Positions 1-7,504 of a stretch of 16,241 bases of DNA are shown here, piece after piece. The notes below the pieces were generated by a model. The model made no database searches. It was not told the origin of the DNA and saw nothing but the letters and a program-made list of their open reading frames with translations. The DNA lies in contig JAUSJS010000289.1 in the NCBI GenBank assembly GCA_030647575.1, positions 1 through 16,241 on the forward strand, in the 5' to 3' direction. This DNA is from Candidatus Limnocylindrales bacterium. GTDB taxonomy: Bacteria; Chloroflexota; Limnocylindria; Limnocylindrales; CSP1-4. Each line of letters starts with the position of its first letter. Position 1 is the stretch's first letter. The position numbers were made by a program, and so were the translations under genes.

Positions 1-1005
1 GTCTTCATGTGGCTCACCGCGGGCGCCGCGGACGTCCGCCCCTCCCAGGTCCATCTCGGTGCAGCCCTCGCGGATGGCCAGCTGGATCGCCCGCCAGCGA
101 AGCAGGTGGAGCGCGCCCGGCTGGTCGGCCCGCCGGACGGCATGGTCGCCCGAGTGGACGGTCGAGAGGCGGCCGCCGTGGCGGTACAGGATGAGGCCCG
201 CGAGCGGTTCGCCCGGGCCGGCGAGCACCTTGCCGGGGTCCGCGTCGGTCGCCCGCGCAACCCCGACGCGCGCCTCGAGGTAGACGAGGTGGCCCGCGTC
301 GAACGCCGCCCGCCACCAGGCGACGAACGCGGCGCGAGGGCCAAACGAGAAGTGGCGCCGCTCGCCGGTCTCGAGCAGGAGGTCGTAGAAGCGGTCGAGC
401 GCGATCGCCGCCGGCTCGGTCGGGGTGCTGAAGCCCTCCCCTGCCCTGTTGCCGATCATCCGGGCGTCGTGACGGACGACGGCCAGCCCGTCTCGCTCGG
501 CGCCGCGAACACGCTGGCGGGTTGACTTGGCGATCCCATCGAGGACGGACGCCTCGTGCGCGCCGGTGCCGAGCGGCAGCGAGATGCGGTGGCGCGACGG
601 CTGGATCTCCTCGATCGGATGGAAGCCGGCGGCCAGGATCCGCGTCCGAAAGGCGTCGTCCGAGGCCGGGACCTCGGGATCCGCGGCGACGACGTCGATG
701 CCTTCGCCAGCGAGCGCCTGGGCGACCGCGATCTGACGCTGGGCGAGGACGGCCGGGTCGGCGGCTGGCTCGCCGGCCACCGGGCCGCGCGGCAGATACG
801 CGCTCCCACCGCCGATCGCCGGCCACGCCCGGGTGAGGGCCAGGACCCTGCCGCCATCCTCGGTGACCATGAAGCGCGGCGTCCACCCGGATGCACGCCG
901 GTGGTCGGCCCAGGCGCGCGACTGATAGACGTGTCCGCCGGGGGCGTCGACCGTTCTCGCGTCCCAGTCAGCCAGCTCGTCCGGGCGCCCATCGCGGACG
1001 TTCAC
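1..1005 (-). CDS. FemAB/FemX-like aminoacyl transferase, GNAT fold (3' end cut by window edge)
   Basis: This is the last gene of the topA cassette. It starts at GTG 1005 inside the stop of the preceding femAB-like gene (4-base GTGA overlap) and stays open for 335 codons to the left edge, so its C-terminus is missing. The translation carries FemAB-family signs: a mid-protein QPSRHRI segment (residues 135-141), then a basic helix with STRQRVRGAERDGL (161-174), then LLRWRAIQLAIREG (301-314) followed by DLGG, the usual second-GNAT segment. Family members transfer amino acids from aminoacyl-tRNA to the stem peptide of lipid-linked peptidoglycan precursors in the cytoplasm; some relatives act in exopolysaccharide or other amino-acyl transfer. 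The upstream neighbour is a paralogue, and murJ lies before that, which favours a cell-wall role. Substrate is unknown. Codon use looks like that of the neighbours. An ATG at codon 46 is a less likely start because it breaks the coupling and removes family sequence. Confidence 0.8.
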   Translation of the reverse strand, partial: MNVRDGRPDELADWDARTVDAPGGHVYQSRAWADHRRASGWTPRFMVTEDGGRVLALTRAWPAIGGGSAYLPRGPVAGEPAADPAVLAQRQIAVAQALAGEGIDVVAADPEVPASDDAFRTRILAAGFHPIEEIQPSRHRISLPLGTGAHEASVLDGIAKSTRQRVRGAERDGLAVVRHDARMIGNRAGEGFSTPTEPAAIALDRFYDLLLETGERRHFSFGPRAAFVAWWRAAFDAGHLVYLEARVGVARATDADPGKVLAGPGEPLAGLILYRHGGRLSTVHSGDHAVRRADQPGALHLLRWRAIQLAIREGCTEMDLGGADVRGARGEPHED

Positions 1006-2078
1006 TCGGCCGGCCCGTAGGCGGCGGCGTTCCCGCCGCCGGCGATGCCATGGCGGCGGCGCGCCCACCAGACGCGGCCGCGCTGCGCCAGGTCGTAGGC
1101 GCGCCGCCCGATCGGATCCAGAACCAGGTCCCAGGCGCCGATGTAGCGGACCTCGCGCCCACCGAAGCCGGTCTTGAAATGGGCGATCCCGCCGGTCGCG
1201 AGCCCCCACAGGTCGTAGCTCGTCGCCCCGGCCTCGCGCGACGAGCGGATCGCCTCCCATTTGAGCAGGTAATTGGCGCGAGAGACCGCGCCCGCCGCCG
1301 TCATGCCGCCATAGGGCTCGACCACGCGGGGACCGCTTCGAACCAGGAAGAGCGTCGCGAGGGCCTCGCCGTCGGGCGCCTGGGCGAACAGCAGGCGGGC
1401 ACGGCCGGCGGGCGCGTAGGCGTTCCACACATCCCGGTAGGCGGCTTCGGCCCGGATCAGGAAGCCGGCTCGGTCCGCGGTCTCGCGGTAGATCCGGTAG
1501 AACTCGGGAAGGCGTGCCACGCCGCCGTCGACCATTACGATCCCGGCGTTCCGTGCCTTGTTGATGTATTGGCGCCACTTCTTGCGAACGTCGCTCCAGA
1601 GGCTGGCCTCATCGGCACGAAGGTCCACGATCCGGGTGGCGTTCGGCTGGATGGGGCTCGCCGGCCGCCACCCGGCCGCGCGCAGGGCCCGGCGGAGACC
1701 GCCGTCAGGGTCGAGCGGGCCGTCGAGCTCGATCTCCGGATCGATGCGTAGATGTGCGACGCGCCCGGCCACGGCCGACAGGACCCGTCGCGCCTCCCCG
1801 CTGAAGGCCTCGATCGCGTCGCCACTCCAGTCGGCCGCGATCGGCCCGCGGGGGGCATAGGCGAAGGCCCAGGGCATCGGGCGAGGGCGGCGAACGAGGA
1901 TCTGTGCCCCGATCCGCGCCCTTCCTGCATCGACCGGCGGACCCGCCTCGGCCACCACCCGGTAGGTCGACCAGCCGTTGACCGCCTTGACCGCCGCCCA
2001 GCCCGACAGCTGCAGGTAGGAGCCGGGTTCGTTGCCTTCGACGAACTGGTCCCAGGCCTCCGGATCCGGGGAGGTCAC
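1002..2078 (-). CDS. FemAB/FemX-like peptidoglycan bridge-forming aminoacyl transferase
   Basis: A 358-residue protein of the FemAB family, whose members add bridge amino acids from aminoacyl-tRNA to lipid II in the cytoplasm. Visible family features are IQPNATRIVDL (143-153), the basic helix VRKKWRQYINKARNAGI (164-180), ANYLLKWEAIRSSREAG (268-284), DLWGL (289-293) and the near-terminal HFKTGFGG (300-307), followed by an aromatic and Arg-rich tail. The start chosen is GTG 2078, which overlaps the murJ stop by 4 bases (GTGA). The frame is open further upstream to about 2582, but that stretch is Arg/Gly-rich and lies antisense-free inside murJ in another frame, so I treat it as a shadow. The stop overlaps the next femAB-like gene by another GTGA. 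Close linkage to murJ suggests both FemAB proteins modify lipid II before or as it is flipped. The amino acid added cannot be told from sequence. Confidence 0.88.
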   Translation of the reverse strand: MTSPDPEAWDQFVEGNEPGSYLQLSGWAAVKAVNGWSTYRVVAEAGPPVDAGRARIGAQILVRRPRPMPWAFAYAPRGPIAADWSGDAIEAFSGEARRVLSAVAGRVAHLRIDPEIELDGPLDPDGGLRRALRAAGWRPASPIQPNATRIVDLRADEASLWSDVRKKWRQYINKARNAGIVMVDGGVARLPEFYRIYRETADRAGFLIRAEAAYRDVWNAYAPAGRARLLFAQAPDGEALATLFLVRSGPRVVEPYGGMTAAGAVSRANYLLKWEAIRSSREAGATSYDLWGLATGGIAHFKTGFGGREVRYIGAWDLVLDPIGRRAYDLAQRGRVWWARRRHGIAGGGNAAAYGPAE

Positions 2079-3643
2079 GACCTGAGCGGGCGTCGGATCA
2101 GGTCGACCATGACCTCGACGATAGACGCCAGTTCCGGGATCCGCAAGACGACCGACACGGCCGCGTAGGCGAGGCCGAAGACGGCCGTCGCGGCGCCGAC
2201 ATCGAGGATCAACGAGAGCGCCGAGGGATCCGGTTCGATGGCCCGCCCGATCAGCGCATTGGTCCCGAAGGCAAGCGCCGAGCCGACCACGGTCCCCACC
2301 GCGGCCTGAACCGCGACGCGAGCAAGACTGGCGAGGCGTAGCTCCCGGATCCGCCAGCGCAGGATGACCAGGAGGACGAATGCCTCTACCCAGGCGGCCA
2401 GGGCGATAGCCAGGGCGATCCCGCTCAGGCCAAGCGGGCCTACCAGCACGATCGCCAGCGTCGTGTTCCTGACCACGGCCGCGATCGCGGCCAGCACCGG
2501 GGTGAGCGTGTCCTGGCGGGCGTAGAAGGCCCTGGCGAGCACGGCGATCAGCGCGTGCGCCGCCAGCCCGGTCAGGAACCACAGCAGCGTCGTCGCGATC
2601 CGCCCGAGGTCCGCCTCCCCGATCTTGCCGCCACCGAACAGGATATCGACCAACTCGCGACGCAGTACCGCCGCCAGGCCGGCGATCGGGATCATGGCGA
2701 AGAGCAACAGGCGGAGCGCTCGCGTGAGCAGTCGGGCGAACTCGGTCTCGCGGCCGACCGCCGCGTCGCGCGACAGCGATGGCAGGAGCACGATGCCGAG
2801 CGGCACGCCGATCACCCCGATCGGGATCTGGAGCAGCGTGAAGGCGATGTTGAAGTCCGCCACGGCGCCCACCGCCAGCGTGGACGCCAGGGCCGTGACG
2901 ACGATGAACGTGACCTGGCTCGCTCCCAGCCCGAACGCGCGCGGGACCATCAGCGCGAGCGCACGCCGCGCCTGGGGATCATCTCGATCGATCCGCGCTT
3001 CGTAGCGGAAGCCGAGACGGCTCAGCGGGCGGACCTGGACGAGCAGGTGGCCGAGGGACCCGGCGACCACGCCCAACGCGACGCCCTCGACGCCGAAGGT
3101 GGGTGCCAGAAAGAGCGCGCCGCCGATGATCGCCAGGTTGTAGACGATCGGCGCCACCGCCGAGGCAGCGAACCGGCCGCCGGCGTTGAGGACGCTGGAG
3201 GCGACGGCGCCCATGGCGAGGAAGATCGGGCTAAGGAGCATGATCCGGGTCAGGACGATCGTCCGCTCGAGCTGCTCCCCATCGAATCCCGGCGTGATCG
3301 CCCGCATGACGACAGGGGCCAGAAGAAACAGGACGGCGGCCAGGCTGGCCAGGGCGATGAGCATCACGTTGATCACCGTCGAGACGACCCGCCAGGCGCG
3401 CGCCTGCTCCTCACGCTCGAGGAGAGCCGAGACGATCGGGATCAGGGCCGATGACAGGGCCCCGGCGGCCACCAGCTGGAAGATCAGGTCGGGGATGCGG
3501 AACGCGGCAAAGAATGTGTCGAGTTGGGCGGGCTCGAAGGCGCGTCCGATGACGACGAGCCTGACCCAGCCAAGAACCCTCGAGACGAGGAAGGCGCCCG
3601 AGACCACCAGCCCGGCGCGGGCGAGCCCCATGGGGCCGGTCAC
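2075..3643 (-). CDS. murJ: Lipid II flippase MurJ (MviN/MOP superfamily)
   Basis: A 522-residue polytopic membrane protein that moves lipid II across the cytoplasmic membrane during peptidoglycan synthesis. Family marks include SRVLGWVRL (21-29), with arginines at positions equivalent to the essential arginines of helix 1, FRIPDLIFQLVAAGALSSALIP (48-69), the glycine-rich QIPIGVIGVPLGIVLLPSLSR stretch (272-292) and the hallmark ARAFYARQDTLTP (369-381). Length matches the family (about 510-550), and about 14 hydrophobic helices can be traced. The start is GTG 3643, overlapping the xerC stop by 4 bases; an ATG at codon 5 (3631) would give nearly the same protein. There is no clear Shine-Dalgarno, so translation probably depends on ribosomes finishing xerC. 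The stop overlaps the first femAB-like gene in the same way. MurJ followed by two FemAB proteins suggests a lipid II modification and export unit. Confidence 0.95.
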   Translation of the reverse strand: MTGPMGLARAGLVVSGAFLVSRVLGWVRLVVIGRAFEPAQLDTFFAAFRIPDLIFQLVAAGALSSALIPIVSALLEREEQARAWRVVSTVINVMLIALASLAAVLFLLAPVVMRAITPGFDGEQLERTIVLTRIMLLSPIFLAMGAVASSVLNAGGRFAASAVAPIVYNLAIIGGALFLAPTFGVEGVALGVVAGSLGHLLVQVRPLSRLGFRYEARIDRDDPQARRALALMVPRAFGLGASQVTFIVVTALASTLAVGAVADFNIAFTLLQIPIGVIGVPLGIVLLPSLSRDAAVGRETEFARLLTRALRLLLFAMIPIAGLAAVLRRELVDILFGGGKIGEADLGRIATTLLWFLTGLAAHALIAVLARAFYARQDTLTPVLAAIAAVVRNTTLAIVLVGPLGLSGIALAIALAAWVEAFVLLVILRWRIRELRLASLARVAVQAAVGTVVGSALAFGTNALIGRAIEPDPSALSLILDVGAATAVFGLAYAAVSVVLRIPELASIVEVMVDLIRRPLRS

Positions 3644-4623
3644 GGGGCGTTGTCGCGACGCGCCCGGGGGTGGGCCTCCCGATAGGCGGTCTGGAGTCGG
3701 CCCGGCGAGACGTGCGTGTAGATCTGGGTCGTCGCCAGGTTCGCGTGGCCGAGCAGCTCCTGGACGACGCGCAGATCCGCGCCACCGTCGAGCAGATGGG
3801 TGGCGAACGAATGACGGAGCGTATGCGGCGAGACGCCGAGCGGCAGGCCGGCTCGCCGGCGGAGCCGATCGAGGCGATAGCGCAGCCCACGCACCCCCAG
3901 CGGTCCGCCGGCGTGGTTCAGGAAGATCTCGACCGGCGACGGATCGTCCCCGACGCGACGCTCGAGGAGCACCGGGCGGCCGTCCTCGAGATAGGCCGCA
4001 AGCGCGGCCCGCGCGGGACGTCCCAGCAGGCCGATCCGCTCCTTGCGGCCCTTTCCGAGCACCCTGATCTCAGCGCGACGCAGGTCCAGCGCACCCAACT
4101 GGGCGGCGGCGAGCTCGCTGATGCGCAGGCCGGCGGCGTACGCGGTCTCGACCAGCGCGCGGTCGCGCAACGCGAGGGCGATCCGAACCGCCGCGCGGAC
4201 CGGGTCAGGGCCCGGGGGCGCGGCCAGGTCGCCGTCGACCAGCGCGAGCAACCGTCCAACCTGCTCGACCTCCAAGACGCGCGGCAGACGGCGAGGCAGC
4301 CGCGGTGTCGCGATCGCGCCCCACGGGTCGCCCGGGGCGAGATCGTTCCGCGTGGCCCAGCGGTGGAAGGCGCGGATCGCGGCAAGTCGTTGCGCGACGG
4401 TGGTCCGAGCGTGGTTCTCGCCGAGCACGGCGAGATAGGCGCGCAGGTCGGCCCGAGCCGGAGAACGCCAATCGGCTCCTATGGCGCCGAGCCAGGTGAG
4501 ATAGCCGCCCACGGCGGTCGCGTAGGCGCGCTGGGTGTGGATGGACGCGTCGCGCGCAGCGAGGGAGCGGAGGAAGCGCGCGAGAGCAGGCTCGACCGCT
4601 GCGTCGGCCGGCACCGCGCTCAC
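3640..4623 (-). CDS. xerC: Tyrosine recombinase XerC/XerD
   Basis: A 327-residue site-specific tyrosine recombinase of the Xer type, which resolves chromosome dimers at dif during division. An N-terminal SAM-like DNA-binding domain (about 10-105) precedes the catalytic domain (about 115-315). The catalytic set is complete: Arg167 (AGLRISEL), Lys191 in GKGRKER, His267 and Arg270 in HTLRHSFATHLL, His293 in LLGHANLATTQIYTHV and nucleophile Tyr302. Length is near the usual 300. The start GTG 4623 overlaps the topA stop by 4 bases. The topA-xerC order is conserved in Firmicutes and other phyla, which supports the housekeeping XerC assignment over a phage integrase. XerC versus XerD cannot be settled from the protein alone; lineages with a single Xer protein exist. 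No dif-like site was recognised in this window. Confidence 0.93.
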   Translation of the reverse strand: MSAVPADAAVEPALARFLRSLAARDASIHTQRAYATAVGGYLTWLGAIGADWRSPARADLRAYLAVLGENHARTTVAQRLAAIRAFHRWATRNDLAPGDPWGAIATPRLPRRLPRVLEVEQVGRLLALVDGDLAAPPGPDPVRAAVRIALALRDRALVETAYAAGLRISELAAAQLGALDLRRAEIRVLGKGRKERIGLLGRPARAALAAYLEDGRPVLLERRVGDDPSPVEIFLNHAGGPLGVRGLRYRLDRLRRRAGLPLGVSPHTLRHSFATHLLDGGADLRVVQELLGHANLATTQIYTHVSPGRLQTAYREAHPRARRDNAP

Positions 4624-7064
4624 GCGTCGGGGGCCGGCTCGACCGCGCTGGAGCGCTTGCTGGCGGAGCGCGTCCCGCCTCTCGCACCGCCGCGCCCGCG
4701 ACCGCCGGACCTGGCGCCAGTTGCGGACGCCCCACCGCCGCGCCGGGGTCTGGCGGGTCGGGCCAGCGCCACCGGATTCGCCGGGCCGCCCGGATACCGT
4801 TCACCCGGGACGATGTTCGCCGCACCAACGCCACTGGTCGAGCCGCAGATCAGGCAGATCGCCGCCTCGTCCTTGCGGGCCAGCGGGCCGTCGTCCTCGT
4901 CGTGGAGCCCGCCGAGCGGCTCGTGATTGGTTGTGTAGTCGCAGCGCGGATAGTTCGAGCAGCCCCAGAAGACGTTGCCGGTTCGCCGAGCCCGGCGCGG
5001 GACCAGGTGGCCGTCGCGGTTCTTCGGGCAGGTCACCTCGAACGGCAACGGGTCCGGCGGCGGCGGGCCCTCCTTCTTGATGAAGTCGCAGTCCGGGTAG
5101 CGCGAGCAGCCGACGAACGGCCCGAACTTGCCGCGCTTGCCGACCAGGGTGCCTTCGCCACATTTCGGGCAAACCTCGCCGGTCCCTTCCTGGGGCGGCG
5201 GCTCGTCACCGGGCAGCGGTCGGCTCTCCTTGTGCTCCGGATAGAGCGAGCAGGCCAGGAACCGGCCGTTCCGTCCGAGCCGGATCACCATCGGGTGGTC
5301 CAACGAGCAGACCTCGTCGGTCGGCTCGGTCGTGAAGTCGCTGCGCTTGAGCTCGCGGCGCTTCTCGTCGACCCGGTCGCGCAGCGGCCCGTAAAAGGCG
5401 CGGAGCAATGGGACCCACGACCGTTCGCCGCGGGCGACCTCGTCGAGCTCCTCCTCCATCCGGGCCGTGAAGGCCACGTCCACATAATCCCCGAAGTGCT
5501 CGACCAGCAGGTCGGTGACGATCTCGGCGACCCGTTCCGGACGCAGCCGGCGTTCCTCGATCCGAACGTAGCCGCGCTCGACGATCGTCGAGATCGTGGC
5601 CGCATAGGTGGATGGCCGGCCGATCCCGTGCTCCTCGAGCGCCTTGATCAGCGTGGCCTCCGTGTAACGCGGTGGCGGCTCGGTGAAATGCTGGGTCGGC
5701 GTGACGTCCTCGACGGTCGTCGTGTCGTCGGCCACCAGGGCCGGGAGCCGGCCGGTCTCCTCGTCGTCATCGGCGCCGTCGTCGCGACCTTCCGTATAGA
5801 CCCGGGCAAAGCCGTCGAACAGGACCCTGGTCGCCGACGCCCGAAGCTCGTAGGCGCCGTCCGCGAGCTCGAGGGTCGTCGTCTCGAGCTCCTTGGGCGC
5901 CATCTGCGAGGCGAGGGCTCGCTGCCAGATCAGCCGGTAGAGGCGCAGCTCATCGGGCTTGAGCGAGCGTTCGAGCGAGTCGGGATCGCGCCGGAAGCTG
6001 GTCGGTCGAACCGACTCGTGTGCCTCCTGGGCGCCCTTCGACTTCGTCTTGTAGATCCGACCCTTGGGCATCGTGTAGCGCTGGCCGTAGCGTTCGCCGA
6101 TGACCTCGCGCGCCTCGCCCATGGCCACACCGGCGATCGCCGTCGAGTCCGTCCGCATGTAGGTGATCAGACCGACCTGGCCTTCGCCGGTCTCGACGCC
6201 CTCGTAGAGCCGCTGGGCGATCGACATGGTGCGCTTGGGGCTGTAGCCGAGGCGCCGGCTGGCCTCCTGCTGGAGGGTCGAGGTGGTGAACGGCGGCGCC
6301 GGCGACCGCTTCTGCGTCCTGGTGCCGACCTTGGTGACGCGCGGGCGCAGCTCGCGAATGGCGGCGCTGTGCCGCTCGGCGGCCTCGGCGTCGGCGACTT
6401 CGGGGGCGGCACCGTCGATGCGCACGACCTCCGCCGCGAAGCGTTCCCCGGCCGCGGTCGACAGGAGCGCCTGGATCGTCCAGTACTCCCGCGGCGTGAA
6501 GGCGACGACTTCCCGCTCGCGTTCGACCACGAGCCGGACCGCCACCGACTGGACGCGACCCGCGGACAGACCGCCGCGGACCTTGCGAGACAGGAGCGGG
6601 CTGAGGGTGTAGCCGACCAGCCGGTCGACGATCCGACGGGCCTGCTGGGCGTCGACGAGGTGCTGGTCGATCCGGCGCGGGTTGGCAAACGCCTCGCGAA
6701 TCGCCGACTCGGTGATCTCGCTGAAGGTGACCCGGTGGGTCTTGTCGTCGGCCATGTGGGTCGCCTCGGCGACGTGCCAGGCGATGGCCTCGCCTTCGCG
6801 GTCGAGGTCCGTGGCGAGATAGATGGCGTCCGCGCTCCTGGCCGCCTTCTCGATGTCGGCGACCTGCTTGCGGCGGTCGGCCGAGACGACGTACTCGGGT
6901 TCGAAGTCGTGATCGACATCGACGCCGAACTTGCCCTTGCCAGGATTCTCGGGCAGATCGCGGACATGGCCATACGACGCCAGGACTCGGTAATCAGCGC
7001 CGAGGTAGCGCTCGATGGTTCGGGCCTTGGCCGGCGACTCAACGATCACGAGGTTCTTCGGCAC
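4620..7064 (-). CDS. topA: DNA topoisomerase I (type IA)
   Basis: An 814-residue type IA topoisomerase that relaxes negative supercoils through a transient 5'-phosphotyrosine. The TOPRIM domain shows Glu9 in VIVESPAKA and the acidic triad Asp86, Asp88, Glu90 in DLDREGEAIAWH. The active-site region GLITYMRTDS places the nucleophile at Tyr302 and the adjacent Arg at 304. HGIGRPSTYA (479-488) is another family block. After about residue 580 come zinc-ribbon-like repeats: only one (Cys632, 635, 653, 659) keeps all four cysteines; the others keep one or two. A Gly/Arg-rich basic tail (about 770-814) probably grips DNA. I start at GTG 7064, giving VPKNLVIVES, the usual N-terminus; the 62 upstream in-frame residues are low-complexity Arg/Ser/Pro and look non-coding. 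No Shine-Dalgarno is present, but an extended -10 lies 7 bases upstream, so the mRNA may be leaderless. The stop overlaps xerC by 4 bases. Confidence 0.96.
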   Translation of the reverse strand: MPKNLVIVESPAKARTIERYLGADYRVLASYGHVRDLPENPGKGKFGVDVDHDFEPEYVVSADRRKQVADIEKAARSADAIYLATDLDREGEAIAWHVAEATHMADDKTHRVTFSEITESAIREAFANPRRIDQHLVDAQQARRIVDRLVGYTLSPLLSRKVRGGLSAGRVQSVAVRLVVEREREVVAFTPREYWTIQALLSTAAGERFAAEVVRIDGAAPEVADAEAAERHSAAIRELRPRVTKVGTRTQKRSPAPPFTTSTLQQEASRRLGYSPKRTMSIAQRLYEGVETGEGQVGLITYMRTDSTAIAGVAMGEAREVIGERYGQRYTMPKGRIYKTKSKGAQEAHESVRPTSFRRDPDSLERSLKPDELRLYRLIWQRALASQMAPKELETTTLELADGAYELRASATRVLFDGFARVYTEGRDDGADDDEETGRLPALVADDTTTVEDVTPTQHFTEPPPRYTEATLIKALEEHGIGRPSTYAATISTIVERGYVRIEERRLRPERVAEIVTDLLVEHFGDYVDVAFTARMEEELDEVARGERSWVPLLRAFYGPLRDRVDEKRRELKRSDFTTEPTDEVCSLDHPMVIRLGRNGRFLACSLYPEHKESRPLPGDEPPPQEGTGEVCPKCGEGTLVGKRGKFGPFVGCSRYPDCDFIKKEGPPPPDPLPFEVTCPKNRDGHLVPRRARRTGNVFWGCSNYPRCDYTTNHEPLGGLHDEDDGPLARKDEAAICLICGSTSGVGAANIVPGERYPGGPANPVALARPARPRRGGGASATGARSGGRGRGGARGGTRSASKRSSAVEPAPDA

Positions 7065-7071
7065 GGCCGGG

Positions 7072-7080
7072 AGTGTAGCA
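7072..7080 (-). promoter_or_regulatory. Extended -10 promoter of topA, probably leaderless
   Basis: TGCTACACT on the minus strand fits the TGnTAnnnT extended -10. Exactly 7 bases (7071-7065) separate TACACT from the GTG at 7064, so transcription would start at or next to the start codon. No Shine-Dalgarno and no good -35 are seen. The comM start has the same spacing. Confidence 0.5.
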
Positions 7081-7081
7081 C

Positions 7082-7100
7082 CGGGTCCTTGGCGGACCCG
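7082..7100 (-). terminator. GC-rich hairpin between the small gene and topA
   Basis: CGGGTCC-GCCAA-GGACCCG on the minus strand gives a perfect 7-bp stem with a 5-base loop, 7 bases after the stop of the 114-residue protein and 4 bases before the TG of the topA extended -10. There is no U-tract. It may end the upstream transcript, or act as an operator, because its position covers the -35 region of the topA promoter candidate. Confidence 0.4.
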
Positions 7101-7107
7101 TATCCGG

Positions 7108-7452
7108 TCAGACCTCGCGGATGCGCCGGAGGAAGTCCTCATCGATCTCGAGGTCGACCTCGGGCTCGAGCTCGGCGGCGGGCGGCGGCGCCCCTGCAGC
7201 GGCGCCTGCCGCGTCAACCGCCAGCGAGGGATCGCTTCCGGATACCGCACCCGGCGGGATCTCGACGAACCGGATGTGGAGGTACGGGAAGAAGAAGACC
7301 GAGGCCGAATCGCCGACGAAGACCGGGCGCTTCCCGTTCAGCGTCCGCAGGTTGGTGCAACGCAATCCGACGTCCCCAGGTGACGGCGCCTCGAACAAGT
7401 CGGCCAGCATCGGTTGCTCGTTCATGATGTGGAGGACGGCGTTGCGGATCAC
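7108..7452 (-). CDS. Small protein of unknown function between the CAP gene and topA
   Basis: A 114-residue soluble protein that I do not recognise as a named family. The first 66 residues look like a compact folded domain: MIRNAVLHIMNEQPMLADLF, then CTNLRTLNGKRPVFVGD and an aromatic strand SVFFFPYLHIRFVEIP. An Ala/Pro-rich linker and an acidic tail (LEPEVDLEIDEDFL) ending in RRIREV follow. The phrase NLRTLNGKRPVFVGD resembles a small PilZ/SRP-like beta fold only superficially, and I make no functional claim. The start is GTG 7452 with a weak GAGGA 10 bases upstream (7463-7467). It sits 52 bases after the CAP gene, with no promoter seen between them, so it is probably co-transcribed with that gene. 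It ends 43 bases before topA, separated by a strong hairpin. Folded-domain composition and non-random hydrophobic pattern support coding; the opposite-strand frame is less convincing. Confidence 0.7.
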   Translation of the reverse strand: MIRNAVLHIMNEQPMLADLFEAPSPGDVGLRCTNLRTLNGKRPVFVGDSASVFFFPYLHIRFVEIPPGAVSGSDPSLAVDAAGAAAGAPPPAAELEPEVDLEIDEDFLRRIREV

Positions 7453-7504
7453 CCGGCGATGGTCCTCGACCGGCCTGGACCCGTCCAGCCAGCCGATGGT
7501 CCGG

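Noticed and set aside
14..992. Other minus-strand open frames over the first kilobase
   Set aside because: They are out of frame with the FemAB-like reading that continues to the left edge, and their translations are Arg/Pro/Ser-rich with no motif.
2079..2582. N-terminal extension of the first femAB-like gene by 168 codons
   Set aside because: It lies inside murJ in another frame, is Arg/Gly-rich and matches no FemAB N-terminus; GTG 2078 fits both the family and the GTGA coupling.
7065..7250. In-frame extension of topA to an upstream ATG
   Set aside because: The 62 added residues are low complexity and overlap the small gene; TopA begins naturally at VPKNLVIVES, and a promoter box sits between.
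4902..7427. An 841-codon open frame on the plus strand opposite topA
   Set aside because: It is antisense to a well-supported topA, rich in Arg/Gly/Asp with no recognisable domain, as expected from codon-position GC bias in GC-rich DNA.
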